The notes below the pieces were generated by a model. It had not been told where the DNA came from, ran no database searches, and was given only the letters and a program-made list of their open reading frames with translations. A program made the position numbers and the translations under genes. Below, one piece after another: positions 53,487 through 64,000 of a DNA stretch of 64,000 bases; the first letter of the stretch is position 1, and every line of letters begins with the position of its first letter. Origin of the DNA: Thozetella sp. PMI_491 (taxonomy: Eukaryota; Ascomycota; Sordariomycetes; Chaetosphaeriales; Chaetosphaeriaceae); the NCBI GenBank assembly GCA_021432635.1, contig MU270029.1, forward strand, positions 248,001 through 312,000, given 5' to 3'.

Positions 53487-55022
53487 CTAGTCGAATGGGT
53501 GATCCTCTCCATATAACTCCCGCATTGCCTGCTCCATCCACTCCCTTGCTGAGTCTCTTGTCGGATTGTGGTGGTGCTCTCCGTTGACCAAGTTCTTTCG
53601 CTTGTCGCTGCTCTTAATAGAGGACTTGCCACTCGTCACGCTATTCTTGCTCTGGCCCGATGTGCTCCCAGCTCTTCCACGTGTGTTGACGACGGTGGCG
53701 CTGCTGCCACTTCCAATGGGCAGCGATGGAAGTCCGCGCTCTTTGGCAGACGCGCTGGTATAGTCACCCGGCTCGGAACTACCATCAGGGACATGGAAGC
53801 GGCGGTCGAAGCGATTGGCGGCATAGGCGAATACCACTATGATCTCGATCACGTAGTTGAAGCAATAGTAGCAGGCCTTGGAGTGGAACCACGCAGGCTG
53901 GCTGATGGGACGGGCGTCGAAGGCGATGCCGACGCGGAAGCCGGCGCCGAGCGCCAGGAGCGCGGCCGTGCCTCCCACCAGGGCAAGCTTCATGCGGAAG
54001 CTGCCTGATCCGAACTTCTGTATGCTATACGCCCGTGGGAATATGGTCCCGAAGACGAGGATGGGGATGGGCAGGAACGCAATGAACAGCAGATACGACC
54101 CGCAAAGGAGCTGGATGCTGCGGTCGATGCTGCGGATCCCGAAGTCGAGCGTGAAGAAAGACTGGATGGTGACAATGAGCACAACCACAAAGATCACGGC
54201 CACGCTCCCGTAGAGTATGATGAAGGCAATATTTGTGCCCTGGTGCCAACCGAACGCCGGGTGGTAGGCGCGCAGCATGCGCTGCGCGAGCACGAGGTTG
54301 ATCACGAAGAGGAAAAGCACGCCGGCCGAGGTGATGACGTTGGCGACGAGGGCTATTTCGACGCTGCTGGGCTTATTGGCCCAAACGATGCGTACCGCTA
54401 GGGAGACAATGCGAGCTAGGCAGAAGGCGAAGAGGAGTGCCGAGAAGAAGAATTTATGATGCATCTTGCGGTTTATCTGGAAGATGGCCATGTTTGCCAC
54501 GGCCCCAAGGGCGAAGATAAACATGAGGACAGCGCAGATCGGGTCGTCAACTCGTACTACAGGCATGCCTCCCAGCTGTGCTGTTTGGGGAAGAAAAGGC
54601 CCGCCGCGGTCAAGAGCCTGATAGAATGTTAGTACACATTCAACGCTGCTCGTTACGTGGAAAACTGTGATCGAGGACTAGCTTTGTGATGAACCTAAGG
54701 TTGGGGCCATCATGAAGCTCGAGCTTGAGACGACCATGTCCCATTGGGGAGAGGGAAGGAGCGGGCAGAGCGAATTTCCGCACTGGGCATATAGATACGG
54801 CCAAAGAGTGGCCATCGGCTCCCAGGGAAGATAGCAAAGATCGGAAGCCGCAGTGTAGGCATGGGTGAGCAAGAAACCAATGTAGGCACGTACCGGAGAG
54901 CCAGGCTCGACTGGCACCGGTGTGGGTGTCGCAGTCGGCGTGGCCGTATCTGTCCCATTGTTGGGATCTGTTGAATTCGAGTCGTCGCGACTGAGAAGGA
55001 AGAATTCCAAGAAAGATGCCAT
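53487..55022 (-). CDS. Seven-helix integral membrane protein (DUF3112-type fungal family)
   Basis: On the minus strand the exons are 55022-54894 and 54617-53487, giving about 419 residues. The N-terminus MASFLEFFLL is followed by a Thr/Pro-rich segment with N-glycosylation sequons (NST, NGT). Seven hydrophobic spans follow, starting with PICAVLMFIFALGAVANMAIF and including VANVITSAGVLFLFVINLVL, AFIILYGSVAVIFVVVLIVT and LLFIAFLPIPILVFGTIF. The tail of about 110 residues is Ser/Lys-rich, with REWMEQAMRELYGEDHPFD at the end. This matches the conserved fungal DUF3112 family, sometimes labelled as GPCR-like from topology alone; ligand and signalling partners are unknown. The intron (276 nt) carries a TACTAAC branch site. 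The second exon alone also opens at an internal ATG (54566), but the spliced start supplies the N-terminal segment. Confidence 0.83.
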
Positions 55023-57373
55023 CGTGTCTTGCTTCAGGGGTATCCAGCCCACGGCCGGCCAAGCAAGGAAGAGTTCGAGGGAACGATAGATATTTATTCC
55101 CGCTCTGCCGCCGCCGAGCAGCGACTTCACTCTGGACGACTCTGGGAGCACACCCCTTGGTCTCTGTTGAAACCAAGAGAGACAAGGCTCGACGTATACT
55201 CGAAACAGACGAGTCAAGCAACGAAGAAAGCTCAGGTACACCAGATGAGATCAAACAGAAGGGCTGGTAGGGCGCGGGCACTCAGGTCAAGATGGAAGAC
55301 CTCGAGCTAGGGGTCAAGGGGTAGGAGGAGGAAGGAAATACATTGGATGAAGAGGGCCAAGAAGCCGGAGGAACACGAGCAACGCAGAGGCGGATATTCT
55401 CCAACCTGCCCCAGAAGGCTGACGCGCTCGCGGCACACCAGACCGGAACGTCCAAGACCATGCGGGATCTGCATTGCGCTGTCTATTCTGATGTTTTTTG
55501 GGACTGGAATACACGGCAGCTACATCGCCTGGCGCGTATGCATGCTGGAAGCAAGAAGGCCCGTGACTGGAAGGATGCTATCTGCTCTGGCCGACTCTTG
55601 CAGGGCCCGGTAGTACGGCCGCCAGTTGCAGTAGCGCCGGCATTCTATTCCGTTGGGGTTCTCGAAGGGCTAGGCGCTTACCATTCGCTAGCGGTTACAC
55701 ACGGGCATGTTTGTCTTGCTGGCGGACAACCCGCCCTGAAGGCGCGTTGTTGTCCGACGTGCTCTTGGCACCCCCCTCCCCTGTGCTTGGTGCGAGAACT
55801 GGCAGTTCTCGTGATGCCCTCTACTCGTTTCAACAACAGAACCAAGTTGGTCGAAGCGTAGTGCGAGCTTGGGGACTGAAACAAGGGAACCCCCCCTTCT
55901 AGCGCACTTAGCTCCAGCGTGGCCGACGCTTCAGCCGCCCGGCACCGCGGGCGCCATCTGTGCACCGTAACACGGACATGTCCTTCCTCGGACCGCTACG
56001 GAGTCTGCAGGCCGCGGGCCTTGCAGAACCAATGGGGAACATCTGTCCTCGCTATAGTACATGGCCAATGGGGCCGAGACTGGCGTGCGGGCAAGACGGA
56101 AGAGCAAAGCCATGCAGCTCGCGTGCACACACCGAAGCGCGCGCATAGAATCGAGCTTGCTCTGGGGTGGGTAGAAGGGATCGGCGGGCAGCCCTACGAA
56201 AAAATATGCGAGAGTATCTGAGAATCCCGCTGGGATGGTTCCACGTATCCTGGTCCGCCGTATCTTTGGCGAACGTTGATCGGATGGACCAACATCCCGG
56301 CGATGCTCAGACTCTATGATGTGACGCCCAGAGCCATGGCAGCCCCAGCTTGTCTGGAGATAACCTGCCTAGCCGATGCCTACGGCTTCGAGCGAGCGTA
56401 TTCCGTGGGGGGGCTGGCCCACGGCCCTGGAGCACCCCCAACCTTCCGGGCCGCGTCGAGTTGCTATCCAGCGTAACGGCATACCGGGACGTCCACAACC
56501 CAGCGGCTCTCACCCCGCAACTAGCAGACGACTGAGACCTTGGCGAAACGTATACGTCTGCATGGACGCAATCAGCAGCTGGCTGGGCTCCGAAGGTCTG
56601 GAACCAGCTGATCCAGAATCGGCTGAGACAATGACCGGCGGACTACTCCCCGCGCCATAGTCTGGTCCCCTCAGACGGCCATACCAGATCCGCACTGGCC
56701 AAGTAGTAAGAGCTTTCCAACATCCTGCATCGTGCTCGCCTCTCGTACCAAGATATCGAAGCGGGTGGCCTTGAAGCATTGTCCTTGTGATTGCCGCGGT
56801 ATGAATCTGCGGTCAGTGCACTTCCCCCCGCCCCCCCGTGAGAGATAAAATCTGATGGACGGCCGCATATGCATGCACACGAGTGCCTCACGAGCTGACC
56901 AACGGAAATGATTGCATTGCACTAGCAGAAACTATCCCCAGAGCTCCGTCCCCTACTTTATCCACTCTCCCCCAGAGGGAGCGCGTCCAAGGCGATGCTA
57001 GGTAGGGATGCAGCCTTCATCTCGAGGACCAGGGAGCCTCCCTCCCGCAGTCTAAACCCTCTAGGCTCGACCGGCCCGAGCAAGGAACATGATGCATTCG
57101 TGACGGGCTGTCGCACATTAAATTCATACATGATGTACTTTTTCTTTTCCGGTTCTTGGTGCTGAACCGACCCCCAGTCCTCGTCTGTCTATTGCGATGG
57201 CGCCTAGGGTGCCGAAAGAAGAGGATTCCGTACTAAGGATGAGGAGCTGTCTGCCGGCGTGGCTGGCGAGGTCGGTCCTGTGGCACCGCAACTGTAAGAT
57301 GTCCCTATCTCTAAGAGTTCTGCTGTTAAGTTTTGGCAATGCAATGCAAGAAATATGACGGGTGACCGCCAGA
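55023..57373. other. 2.35-kb intergenic region
   Basis: This contains the promoter of the seven-helix gene and the 3' region of the PP2A gene. Short open frames at 55347-55613 (with a hydrophobic stretch) and 55343-55861 have no family match. Nothing else is recognised. Confidence 0.5.
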
Positions 57374-58827
<1,454 letters not shown>

Positions 58828-59552
58828 GGCTCAGGGTCGACTGGAGATCGCGAGGAGGGAGAGAAAGTCGGAGCAAAAGGGAGGGCTGTATCTCAGATAG
58901 CGGGTACCGCGATGGAATTGGGCGCAGGCCAAGACCACGATCAGGTCGTCGGTCTCGAGCAGTCAATGATGACGTTGGAGTTCCGGAACGGGCACGGCTC
59001 AAAAAGCACACGACGAAAATGCGGTGTCGACGTCGCCAGGTACTATTCAGCTACGAAATCGTCGAGGCGCAGGCTAAGAAAATTCCGCCGGGGGGTATAA
59101 ATTGATATCGTCGGGGGCGGGCACCGTGAGTGGTGGTGGATTTTGTTGTGTTTTGCCAGCTCTCGGTCGGTCGTGGTGGATGGGTTTGGGTTGCGGAATG
59201 AAATTGGAAGCGCTCGCTTAATCTGGATCGCCACCGCGCGGTTTCTGCGTCTGGCGTCAAAGCTCCAGCCGCGAGCCCGGTGCCACCACCTCTCTCAGCT
59301 TGTGACGCCTCAATATGTTACCCCCGGGAAGCCCCTGCACTTTTACTTCTTTTTTATATACACGACCGCAATTGGGAAGAAAGCAGGGGAAAATGGTATA
59401 GAAAAAGACTATATTCATTCCAAATGTTGCCTATGTACGATCAATCTGGCCAGCGCCCAAACCTTTCCTTCCACTCTCCCCCACTTTCTGCGCCAGGCTA
59501 CTTCCTAATACCCCTCAGCCTAACATCACCTTCGAGCGCACCAGCCCGGTGC
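58828..59552. other. Intergenic, PP2A promoter / exo84 3' region
   Basis: No gene is seen in this 725-bp stretch between two minus-strand genes. Confidence 0.55.
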
Positions 59553-61668
59553 TCATGAAAGCCCCAATCCGACGGGACTGGTCGGACTGCCACTGTTGCC
59601 GTTGGCAGGCTGCCCCCCGACGTTTTTACCGACTAGGTTTTTGAAGTCGATGCCCACCTCGGAGAGCATCTTGGCGTGTTCCCTGGCCCTGTCCATGCAC
59701 TGCGTCCAGACCTGACCTCCCTGCTCGGTGCTGCTGAGCTGGCGGGCAAGAATGGCATTGAAGGCCTCGACCTCCTCCTTGGCCCATTTGACACATGCGC
59801 TCATCATGGGTGGCGGGAAGCAGCTCTGGAAGCAGCTCACCGTGTTCCGGATGATGGAGAAGTAGACAAAGGACAGCTCCCAGATGTAGAGGTGCAGGTC
59901 GCCCTGGAAGATGCATTGGCTAAAAGATACGGTTAGCCGCTGGGGGGGCGATTGTGTGAGATGCATGCGCACGGGGTTGGACATACCGAGATCGCTTGGA
60001 AATGATGTTGCTCCTGGCTTCCAGGTAAGCCTCCCTGGCGCGATCCTCGAAACCGAGGCGCGTCAGCCACGAGCCGTTCTGCTTGGTCCTGCGTAAGTCG
60101 TGATGCGTCTCTATTAGGTTGCGTGCGATCAGTGTGGCGAGCTTGACCGAGCGCTCGTCTACCTTGAAGGTGATGAAATCTTGAGCGATGGTGTTGTTCT
60201 TCAGGCCAAAAGCCAGGCTCTTCAGGCTCTCAATGCGGCGCACAGCCTCGTCGACACGCTGAAGGGCGATGTCGATGTCGAGCTCATCCATCTGACTCTC
60301 GACCCACCGGAGATTCTGCTGCCGGCCGTCGACCTCGATCAGCATGTCCTTGATGTTGGTCAGCGAATCGAGGAGCTCCGTCTTCTGGAGCAGGCCCGGG
60401 TCGCGGGCGGCGAAGTAGTTGATCGTCTCCTTGGCCTTGTTTGTGGCTTCTCTCTCAGACTGAGCATTCCGCCGCAGCTCTTCGACCGTCTTGCGGATAT
60501 TGAGCATCAACGCACTCTTTTCCGGGTCTTCGGGCTTCTCGGTCCGATAGATGAAAGAGTCATTACCTCCTCCGCCTCGGACCATGACGGCGTCGGCCAG
60601 CTTGTTCCGGCCTGTGCCGGCCGTCTCGCCATTCTTGGCCATGTCGGTAACCTCGACGTCCAAGAGGTGCCAGCAGCGATCAGCCACAAGCTTCATCATG
60701 GGCCCCCGCACATCGTCGGGCGCGTCCGTCTTGCGCTTCTTGCGAGAAGCGATGAGTAAGTGGTCGTTAAGTAGGAAGATCTGCATCGCCCGCCTCGACC
60801 TGTACGTCGCATTGTCGAGCTCGATCCACGGTCCCGCATTCTGGATAACATGCCGGCCGGGTGCGTTGGGAAGAAACTTCTGCGAGCCTTCGACGTTCTT
60901 GAACAAGGCCTGCATCTGCGAGCTCCAGAGCGCAGTCCTGTCCGCAACAGAGCTCCGCTTGTCCCGCTTGCTGAGGCCGGTGGAGAATCCATCTTCCAGG
61001 GGCGACGACTCTTCATTCTTGTTACTCGTAGTACGAAGCGCAGTGGTGTTGGTCTTCAGCTCCATCATGAGGTTCCGCAGGGAACGCATTTCGCCCTTTA
61101 GCTTCTCAGCTTCCTTGCTGATCTTGATGAACTGGGTCCGGTTCTGGTAGACGCTTTGCTGTAGATCGGCTGATTGACGGCTCTTCGCTTTCCTCAGCTC
61201 ATCCTCAAAGTCGCGGATCTCGTCCTCGGTTGCGTCGCTGAGGATCTTGGAGACGTACTGGTCGGGGACGAACTTTGGATCCCGCAGAGCGCGAATGTCG
61301 ACCTGCAGGGGCCCGCCACCTCCGCCCCTCGAAGGCGGCGGCCGTCGCTCTCTAGGCTGATCATACTTGTCAAAGTTGGCCATGGACGGCATAGGAGGAG
61401 CGGTGGGGTCGAAGTCGGTCGGGAGGTTGTTGAAGCGGGTCGAGTAGCGGCGCTTCACCAGGTCCGAGGTCTTCCCGCTGCTCGCAGGAGGAGGCCTCGG
61501 ACGCCGTCGAGCTCCATCGTCGGCCATCGTCGGGCCTGGCCCCCGCGAAGGCGTGCCATCTTGGGCGATGGGATTGGATATCTGCCTCGGTGCGCTGATG
61601 GTTGGGCGGCCTTTCCGCTTGGGCCCGCTCCTCAGCGAGAACTGGGACCGATCCTCGGCCTTCGACAT
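59553..61668 (-). CDS. exo84: Exocyst complex component Exo84
   Basis: On the minus strand the exons are 61668-59987 and 59919-59553, giving about 682 residues. The first 130 residues are disordered and basic/Pro-rich. A Vps51/Exo84 helical region begins near residue 135 (DPKFVPDQYVSKILSDATED). A PH-like domain lies at about 265-410 (VIQNAGPWIELDNATYRSRR, IFLLNDHLLIASRKKRK). The C-terminal Exo84 helical rods run to the end (DPGLLQKTELLDSLTNIKD, FEDRAREAYLEARS; exon 2 QCIFQGDLHLYIWELSFVYF). Exo84 is one of eight exocyst subunits that tether secretory vesicles to the growing hyphal tip. The single intron sits within SKRSRQCIFQGD and uses GTATGT..TTTTAG. The start is 481 bp from divergent tom20. 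Confidence 0.95.
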
Positions 61669-62149
61669 AATGCTGCAGGAAGTTCGGAATTGATATATGC
61701 AAGATGGAGAGGAAGCAGCGGGCAGTGAGGTGCAACCAGGCCCTCACAATGTGCGACCTAACGTCCTTGACGCGTATGAAGTCTGTCGGCTCGGGAACGT
61801 AGGGAACGGTGCAATTGTTTCATAGCAGCTTCCTTCCGAAGCTTAAGGCCACGCACGGACGGAGCTTCGGTTAGGTCTCCCGCCGTTGTTTTGCCGACGT
61901 AGTTGGCCCAAGCGCCTTGCTAGCGTCATTCATGGCTGAGCTTCCCGGCAGGCTTTTGATCTGATGTCGCCCAAAAAAAATATCAAGCTCCTATCCAAGA
62001 TCAGGACCCGGACGCATCCGCCGCAGCAGATCGACAACCTCGCCACGACCGACTCGAAAACTGGCACAATTCACACTCGCTGAATCCGGACACCTTCGCC
62101 CGTACCCTCCACTGTTAGATTTCATATCCCATCTGTCCTCTTTCCCAGC
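61669..62149. other. Divergent promoter, exo84 / tom20
   Basis: A 481-bp head-to-head spacer with no other feature recognised. Confidence 0.55.
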
Positions 62150-62899
62150 ATGTCTCAGACCGCAGTGGTAGCAACGGCAACCACGGCCGCTCTCGCGACC
62201 GGCATCCTTGGTGAGTGAACTCATGCTGCTCGCTTCTTGGTGTTGCCAAGATGCATGGTGCGCAGGCCCTGACATCTCTTCTTCGCTAGCCTACGCGATC
62301 TACTTTGACTACCGCCGCCGAAACAGCGCCGAGGTCCGACGGCAGCTGCGCCGGGAATTCAAGAAGCAGGCCCGGACCGAGAAGGACATCGCGGAGGCCG
62401 ACGCCGTCGCCCAGCGGCAGCGCATCAAGATCGTGGTCGACGAGGCCAAGGCTGAAGGCTTCCCTACAGGAGAAGACAAGGAGCCCTACTTCTTGGAGCA
62501 GGTCCAGCAGGCTGAGGGGCTCGCCTCTGACCGTGAGTAGTACCTGGCGAGCTAGGTTGTCGATTACGTTGCTAACCGCCCCCGACACCACAGCCTCGAA
62601 GACTCTTGATGCGGCCCTGGCTTTCTACAAGGCCCTCAAGGTGTACCCCGTCCCCCGCGATCTGATTGAGATTTACGACCGCACCGTGTCCAAGGTGAGT
62701 GCGCACACGAGCTCACACGACCTCGTCCAGCTCCTCTGCTCTGGGCCTCCTAACGCTTCTATAACAGCCCATCCTGGACCTCCTCGCCGAGATGATCGCA
62801 TACGACGGCACAATCAAGCTCACCGGCGGCGGCGCCGGCCCGGATCTTGACGCTATAATGCGCGAGATGGGCGGCATCCCCGGCGTTGGCCTCGACTAA
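62150..62899 (+). CDS. tom20: Mitochondrial import receptor subunit Tom20
   Basis: The exons are 62150-62210, 62290-62532, 62594-62694 and 62768-62899, giving about 178 residues. The N-terminus [20 protein letters not shown] runs into [20 protein letters not shown], an N-terminal membrane anchor followed by positive charges, as in fungal Tom20. A charged helix with [15 protein letters not shown] follows. The receptor domain has the TPR-like [20 protein letters not shown], then [15 protein letters not shown]. The protein binds the amphipathic face of mitochondrial presequences on the outer membrane and hands them to Tom22 and Tom40. Introns are short (61-79 nt) with consensus ends. The acidic/Gly C-terminus is [14 protein letters not shown]. 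Confidence 0.96.
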
Positions 62900-63388
62900 G
62901 TCGCTCTTCGCTCTTATACGAGACCCTAGCGACCCTCCACCTGGTCTCCATGCCTAAAAGGTCTCGGTTTGGACTACCCCAGGCACCATCTGCCGTGGGC
63001 GTGCGGCAGGTGGTGTCGTCCGGCTTGGTATGCCTGTCCAAGCCATTTGGGTCGATTTATACCCCCCTCAGCTCTCATTTCTTCCGCGCCGCGGGACTTT
63101 ACCCGATCTCATGTGGCGGATTGTGTTATTTGCTACTGTACGATAATATACGAGGGGGGCTACAACCGGGCTGCCACGGAAGGCAGGTGATGTTCATGTA
63201 CATAGACACGGGGTCCTTAGGCGACAGCATTTACGGTAGTTGGGTGCTCAGCTCTGAGCTCTGGGCTCTGGGCTCTGGGAGACAAATAAAACCCATGGCT
63301 TCTCACACAACACGCTGGTTCGCAGAGGTACGATGTGTTATTAGTCCAAACTGGATGCTAGATTGGCCTCTTTTTGGATCCAGCGAAG
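62900..63388. other. Convergent spacer tom20 / tyw1
   Basis: No gene is seen. It contains a 7-bp minisatellite, listed separately, and the 3' UTRs of both genes. Confidence 0.5.
63251..63278 (+). repeat. Heptamer minisatellite GCTCTGG x4
   Basis: Four tandem 7-bp units at 63251-63278, the first differing by one base (GCTCTGA). Confidence 0.85.
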
Positions 63389-64000
63389 CTAGGAGGTGGC
63401 GATCGGCCGGCCCTTCCTGTCCACTTTGGTATCCCTGGGGTCGAACCCTCCATTTCCCCATGTCGCCCACTCAGGAGTCTCAGGCCCCATGTAGTCTTCT
63501 GGGGAGAAGTCGCCATCTGGCCCTTTCTCTTCTAGTAGCTCGAAGAAGCGATCATAGTCGATAATCGTGTGCCACTTGCCGTTGACACGGAACCTCTCGC
63601 TTGCCATCAGAATGCAACAGCTGTGCGCATGCTCGGCAGCAATCCCATAGCCCAACCCCCTCTTCGCAAGCGCGTCGTTTAGGGCCGTCACGAACTCACA
63701 CACTTCCTCATAGAATGGCACATTGCCCATCGTGAGGCCGGCGTTCCCTGCTGTCGACGTACCGCAGTATGTCACACCCTTGATCTCCACGAAGCACGGG
63801 AGACCCTTCTCAACCAGGTCGGCATAGCCCTCGACCTCGTCCTCGATGTTGAACCCCTTGACCAGCGTAAGCCGGAATACAGTGCGTTGCTGGAAGCGGC
63901 GCTCGCGCAAGATGTCTAAGCACCGCTGGAAGCGCTCCCAAAAGTCACGGTGCAAGGGGCGGTCGATCCGTCGCAGCGACTCGCGGTTGCTAGCGTCAAT
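63389..64000 (-). CDS. tyw1: tRNA 4-demethylwyosine synthase TYW1, C-terminal part
   Basis: This is the 3' end of a gene that enters from beyond the right edge; the frame is open from 64000 to the stop at 63389 (about 203 residues). The sequence starts IDASNRESLRRIDRPLHRDF and includes RTVFRLTLVKGFNIEDEVEGYADL, FVEIKGVTYCGTS, MGNVPFYEEVCEF and EHAHSCCILMA, the C-terminal half of the radical-SAM domain of TYW1. The enzyme is a [4Fe-4S] protein that condenses N1-methylguanosine-37 of tRNA-Phe with pyruvate-derived carbons, the tricyclic-ring step of wybutosine synthesis. The flavodoxin-like N-terminus and the CxxxCxxC cluster motif would lie outside the window. The tail ends DRKGRPIATS. Confidence 0.94.
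   Translation of the reverse strand: MDASNRESLRRIDRPLHRDFWERFQRCLDILRERRFQQRTVFRLTLVKGFNIEDEVEGYADLVEKGLPCFVEIKGVTYCGTSTAGNAGLTMGNVPFYEEVCEFVTALNDALAKRGLGYGIAAEHAHSCCILMASERFRVNGKWHTIIDYDRFFELLEEKGPDGDFSPEDYMGPETPEWATWGNGGFDPRDTKVDRKGRPIATS

Noticed and set aside
54678-55241. Open frame spanning the start and intron of the seven-helix gene
   Set aside because: Only its first part after the ATG at 55022 is coding; the rest is intron read-through past a good GTACGT donor.

Overview
The window is nuclear DNA of a filamentous ascomycete, most likely a Sordariomycete (Sordariales, Neurospora/Chaetomium-like). The evidence is short 50-230 nt introns with GT..AG ends and CTAAC/CTGAC branch sites, CT-rich leaders before start codons, roughly 55% GC, dispersed TACCTAGGTAC-type motifs, and a near-exact copy of the arginine attenuator peptide known from Neurospora arg-2. 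No bacterial, viral or plasmid features were seen.

Layout. 1-906: 3' end of an ArfGAP (Gcs1-like). 1430-2352: ETF beta subunit. 3680-5604: arg-2/CPA1 with its regulatory uORF, here split by two introns. 6919-8489: acidic conserved fungal protein. 8490-12490: long gene-poor stretch leading into a two-finger GATA factor of the SRE/SREA siderophore-repressor type (12491-14207). 15273-16172: Tvp15. 16791-17711: Bcp1. 18671-17807 (-): chorismate mutase. 19418-21701: Mdv1 mitochondrial fission adaptor. 23219-24608: aldo/keto reductase. 25659-27202: unknown protein. 28822-27581 (-): Bub3. 29210-30398: GPN2. 31063-30415 (-): Pop5. 31677-33158: F-box protein. 33826-33533 (-): amino-acid permease remnant. 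34508-36025: ACC-synthase-like aminotransferase. 36706-38751: gephyrin-type molybdenum cofactor enzyme (nit-9/cnxE). 39905-39040 (-): V-ATPase c''. 40336-40827: TFIIA gamma. 40828-44126: gene-poor. 46102-44127 (-): secreted-ectodomain/SH3 membrane protein. 46103-53486: 7.4 kb without a convincing gene. 55022-53487 (-): seven-helix membrane protein (DUF3112 type). 58827-57374 (-): PP2A catalytic subunit. 61668-59553 (-): exocyst Exo84. 62150-62899: Tom20. 64000-63389 (-): 3' end of TYW1.

The genes are mostly unlinked housekeeping functions (mitochondria, secretion, transcription, RNA maturation, amino-acid synthesis), as expected of a fungal chromosome arm; there is no operon or obvious secondary-metabolite cluster. 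Several pairs share promoters head to head (chorismate mutase/mdv1, bub3/gpn2, vma16/toa2, exo84/tom20) or end tail to tail with almost no spacer (gpn2/pop5, 16 bp). Accessory-looking DNA lies at 31.1-36.0 kb (F-box protein, permease remnant, ACCS-like enzyme) and in the large empty intervals.

The clearest regulatory device is the intron-split AAP uORF of arg-2. The clearest unexplained areas are the 46-53.5 kb desert, which carries telomere-repeat-like motifs and a decayed-looking AT-richer end, and the 8.5-12.5 kb leader region of the SRE-type gene, with a 27-base poly-C tract and paired GATAAG sites. All exon boundaries were assigned by eye from splice signals, frame and family conservation.
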